From contig JAKSYS010000068.1 of NCBI GenBank assembly GCA_022925895.1, positions 62,001-126,000 of the forward strand: 64,000 nucleotides of DNA, in the 5' to 3' direction. A program made the position numbers and the translations under genes. This document shows, in pieces, positions 63,155 through 64,000 of this stretch. Source of the stretch: Fragilaria crotonensis. Taxonomy: Eukaryota > Bacillariophyta > Fragilariophyceae > Fragilariales > Fragilariaceae. The notes beneath the pieces were generated by a model. That model searched no databases and had not been told where the DNA came from. It saw nothing but the letters and a program-made list of their open reading frames with translations. Position 1 is the first letter of the stretch. Every line of letters starts with the position of its first letter.

Positions 63155-64000
63155 ATGAGTGCATGGTGGGAGGATTACATTGATGATCCGCAACCCGGCA
63201 ATCAGCATTGGGCAAAGGAGTTTAGACAGAATTTTCGCTTACCATATGCATCGTATGTGATGCTTCTTGATATGATATCATCGGAAGCAAGCGACGGGTT
63301 GTTTGACAGATGGATCAAGGCATATGAAAGGACCAACAACATAAAAAACCAAAAGGTTTCGCCAATCGAATTGCTTCTCTTGGGTTCGCTTCGTTATCTG
63401 GGAAGAGGATGGACGTTTGACGACATGAAGGATGTAACATACATCAGTCGCGACGTCCATCGTAAGTTTTTTCACCAATTTGTCAAGTTCAGAGCAAAGG
63501 TACTGTATCCAATGTATGTGTCGGCGCCGCGTTCGGTCGAGGAACTGAGGGATTGTGAGCAGGAATACAATATTGCAGGCTTTCCAGGTTGCATTGGTAG
63601 CACCGATGCAACCCATATTCCTCTTGAAAAGGTTTGTTTTTCTTTGCGCCAAGCGCACCTTGGGGCGAAGTCGAAAAGTACGATGCGGACTTATAATCTG
63701 ACTTGCAATCATCGGCGCCAAATTTTGCACACAACATCTGGTCACCCTGGTAGATGGAACGACAAAACATTGATTCGTTTTGATACTTTTATGTCAGAGC
63801 TTCGCGACGGAGGCTTGGATGACAAGATGGATTTCGAGTTGCGGACGCGACAAGGAATGACGAGTGACGAGGAAGGTGACGACAGGATACTTAGACTCAA
63901 GGGCGCTTACGTCATAGTGGATAACGGCTACCTTGAGTGGTCGACGACAGTGCCACCCGTGAAAGATTCGTGCAACCGGTCGGAGCTGAGGTTTTCTCAG
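63155..64000 (+). CDS. PIF/Harbinger-type DDE transposase, open at right edge
   Basis: From the ATG at 63155 the frame has no stop to the window end (282 codons); it is also open upstream to about 63036 (RPRWYTDPVTGARRKKTPK, a common Harbinger leader in diatoms). Conserved blocks are SPIELLLLGSLRYLGRGWTFDD, YNIAGFPGCIGSTDATHIPLEK (first catalytic Asp), NLTCNHRRQILHTTSGHPGRWND and AYVIVDNGYLEW (second catalytic Asp). The third acidic residue lies beyond the edge. It is a cut-and-paste transposase of the DDE_Tnp_4 class, apparently intact so far. Confidence 0.87.
   Translation, partial: MSAWWEDYIDDPQPGNQHWAKEFRQNFRLPYASYVMLLDMISSEASDGLFDRWIKAYERTNNIKNQKVSPIELLLLGSLRYLGRGWTFDDMKDVTYISRDVHRKFFHQFVKFRAKVLYPMYVSAPRSVEELRDCEQEYNIAGFPGCIGSTDATHIPLEKVCFSLRQAHLGAKSKSTMRTYNLTCNHRRQILHTTSGHPGRWNDKTLIRFDTFMSELRDGGLDDKMDFELRTRQGMTSDEEGDDRILRLKGAYVIVDNGYLEWSTTVPPVKDSCNRSELRFSQ

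Noticed and set aside
1-64000. tRNA and rRNA genes
   Set aside because: No cloverleaf with a convincing T-arm and acceptor stem, and no rRNA-like segment, was found by eye; a covariance-model scan would be needed to exclude tRNAs.

Overview
The window looks like nuclear DNA of a diatom or close stramenopile alga. Genes are compact, with a few short GT-AG introns of about 70-210 bp. Several proteins begin with a signal peptide followed by an SAF/TAF-type plastid-entry motif. The families seen (FkbM-like methyltransferases, DUF1995, a DDI-type protease, a metacaspase, Copia and Harbinger elements) fit that group. The species cannot be fixed from the sequence; a raphid pennate diatom is a guess.

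Layout. 1-10100 is an accessory region: an FkbM-like gene leaving the left edge, an old Copia element (about 1.7-7.57 kb) carrying a nested DNA-transposon MITE, and a decayed second FkbM-like copy. 10.1-11.1 kb holds a coiled-coil protein with a prenylation box; 11.9-12.5 kb holds a TA-flanked inverted-repeat element. 13.4-54.5 kb is the gene-rich core: alanyl-tRNA synthetase, a plastid-type coiled-coil membrane protein, a CFA/coclaurine-N-methyltransferase-like enzyme, an XRN1-like exonuclease whose frame continues into proteasome beta5, a multipass membrane protein, a sulfotransferase/glycosyltransferase fusion, a J-like protein, a nucleoredoxin-like protein, a PstS-like membrane protein, a heptad-repeat membrane protein, RPA32, a metacaspase, a C19orf12-like protein, an SGNH-like protein, DUF1995, a secretory DDI-type protease and a type II membrane protein. 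54.5-64 kb is repeat-rich: MITEs, a roughly 2-kb strongly CpG-depleted tract, a minisatellite split by a second TA-flanked element, and an open Harbinger transposase running off the right edge.

The core genes do not form one pathway. They are a normal eukaryotic mixture of RNA decay, proteolysis, DNA replication, translation, redox and glycan work. The most unusual points are the XRN1-beta5 continuous frame, the three-part sulfotransferase/GT/GT2 protein, a hairpin with compensatory changes shared by two transposable elements, the CpG-depleted tract, and three otherwise sound genes each broken by one base in a short single-base run, which suggests residual assembly indels.
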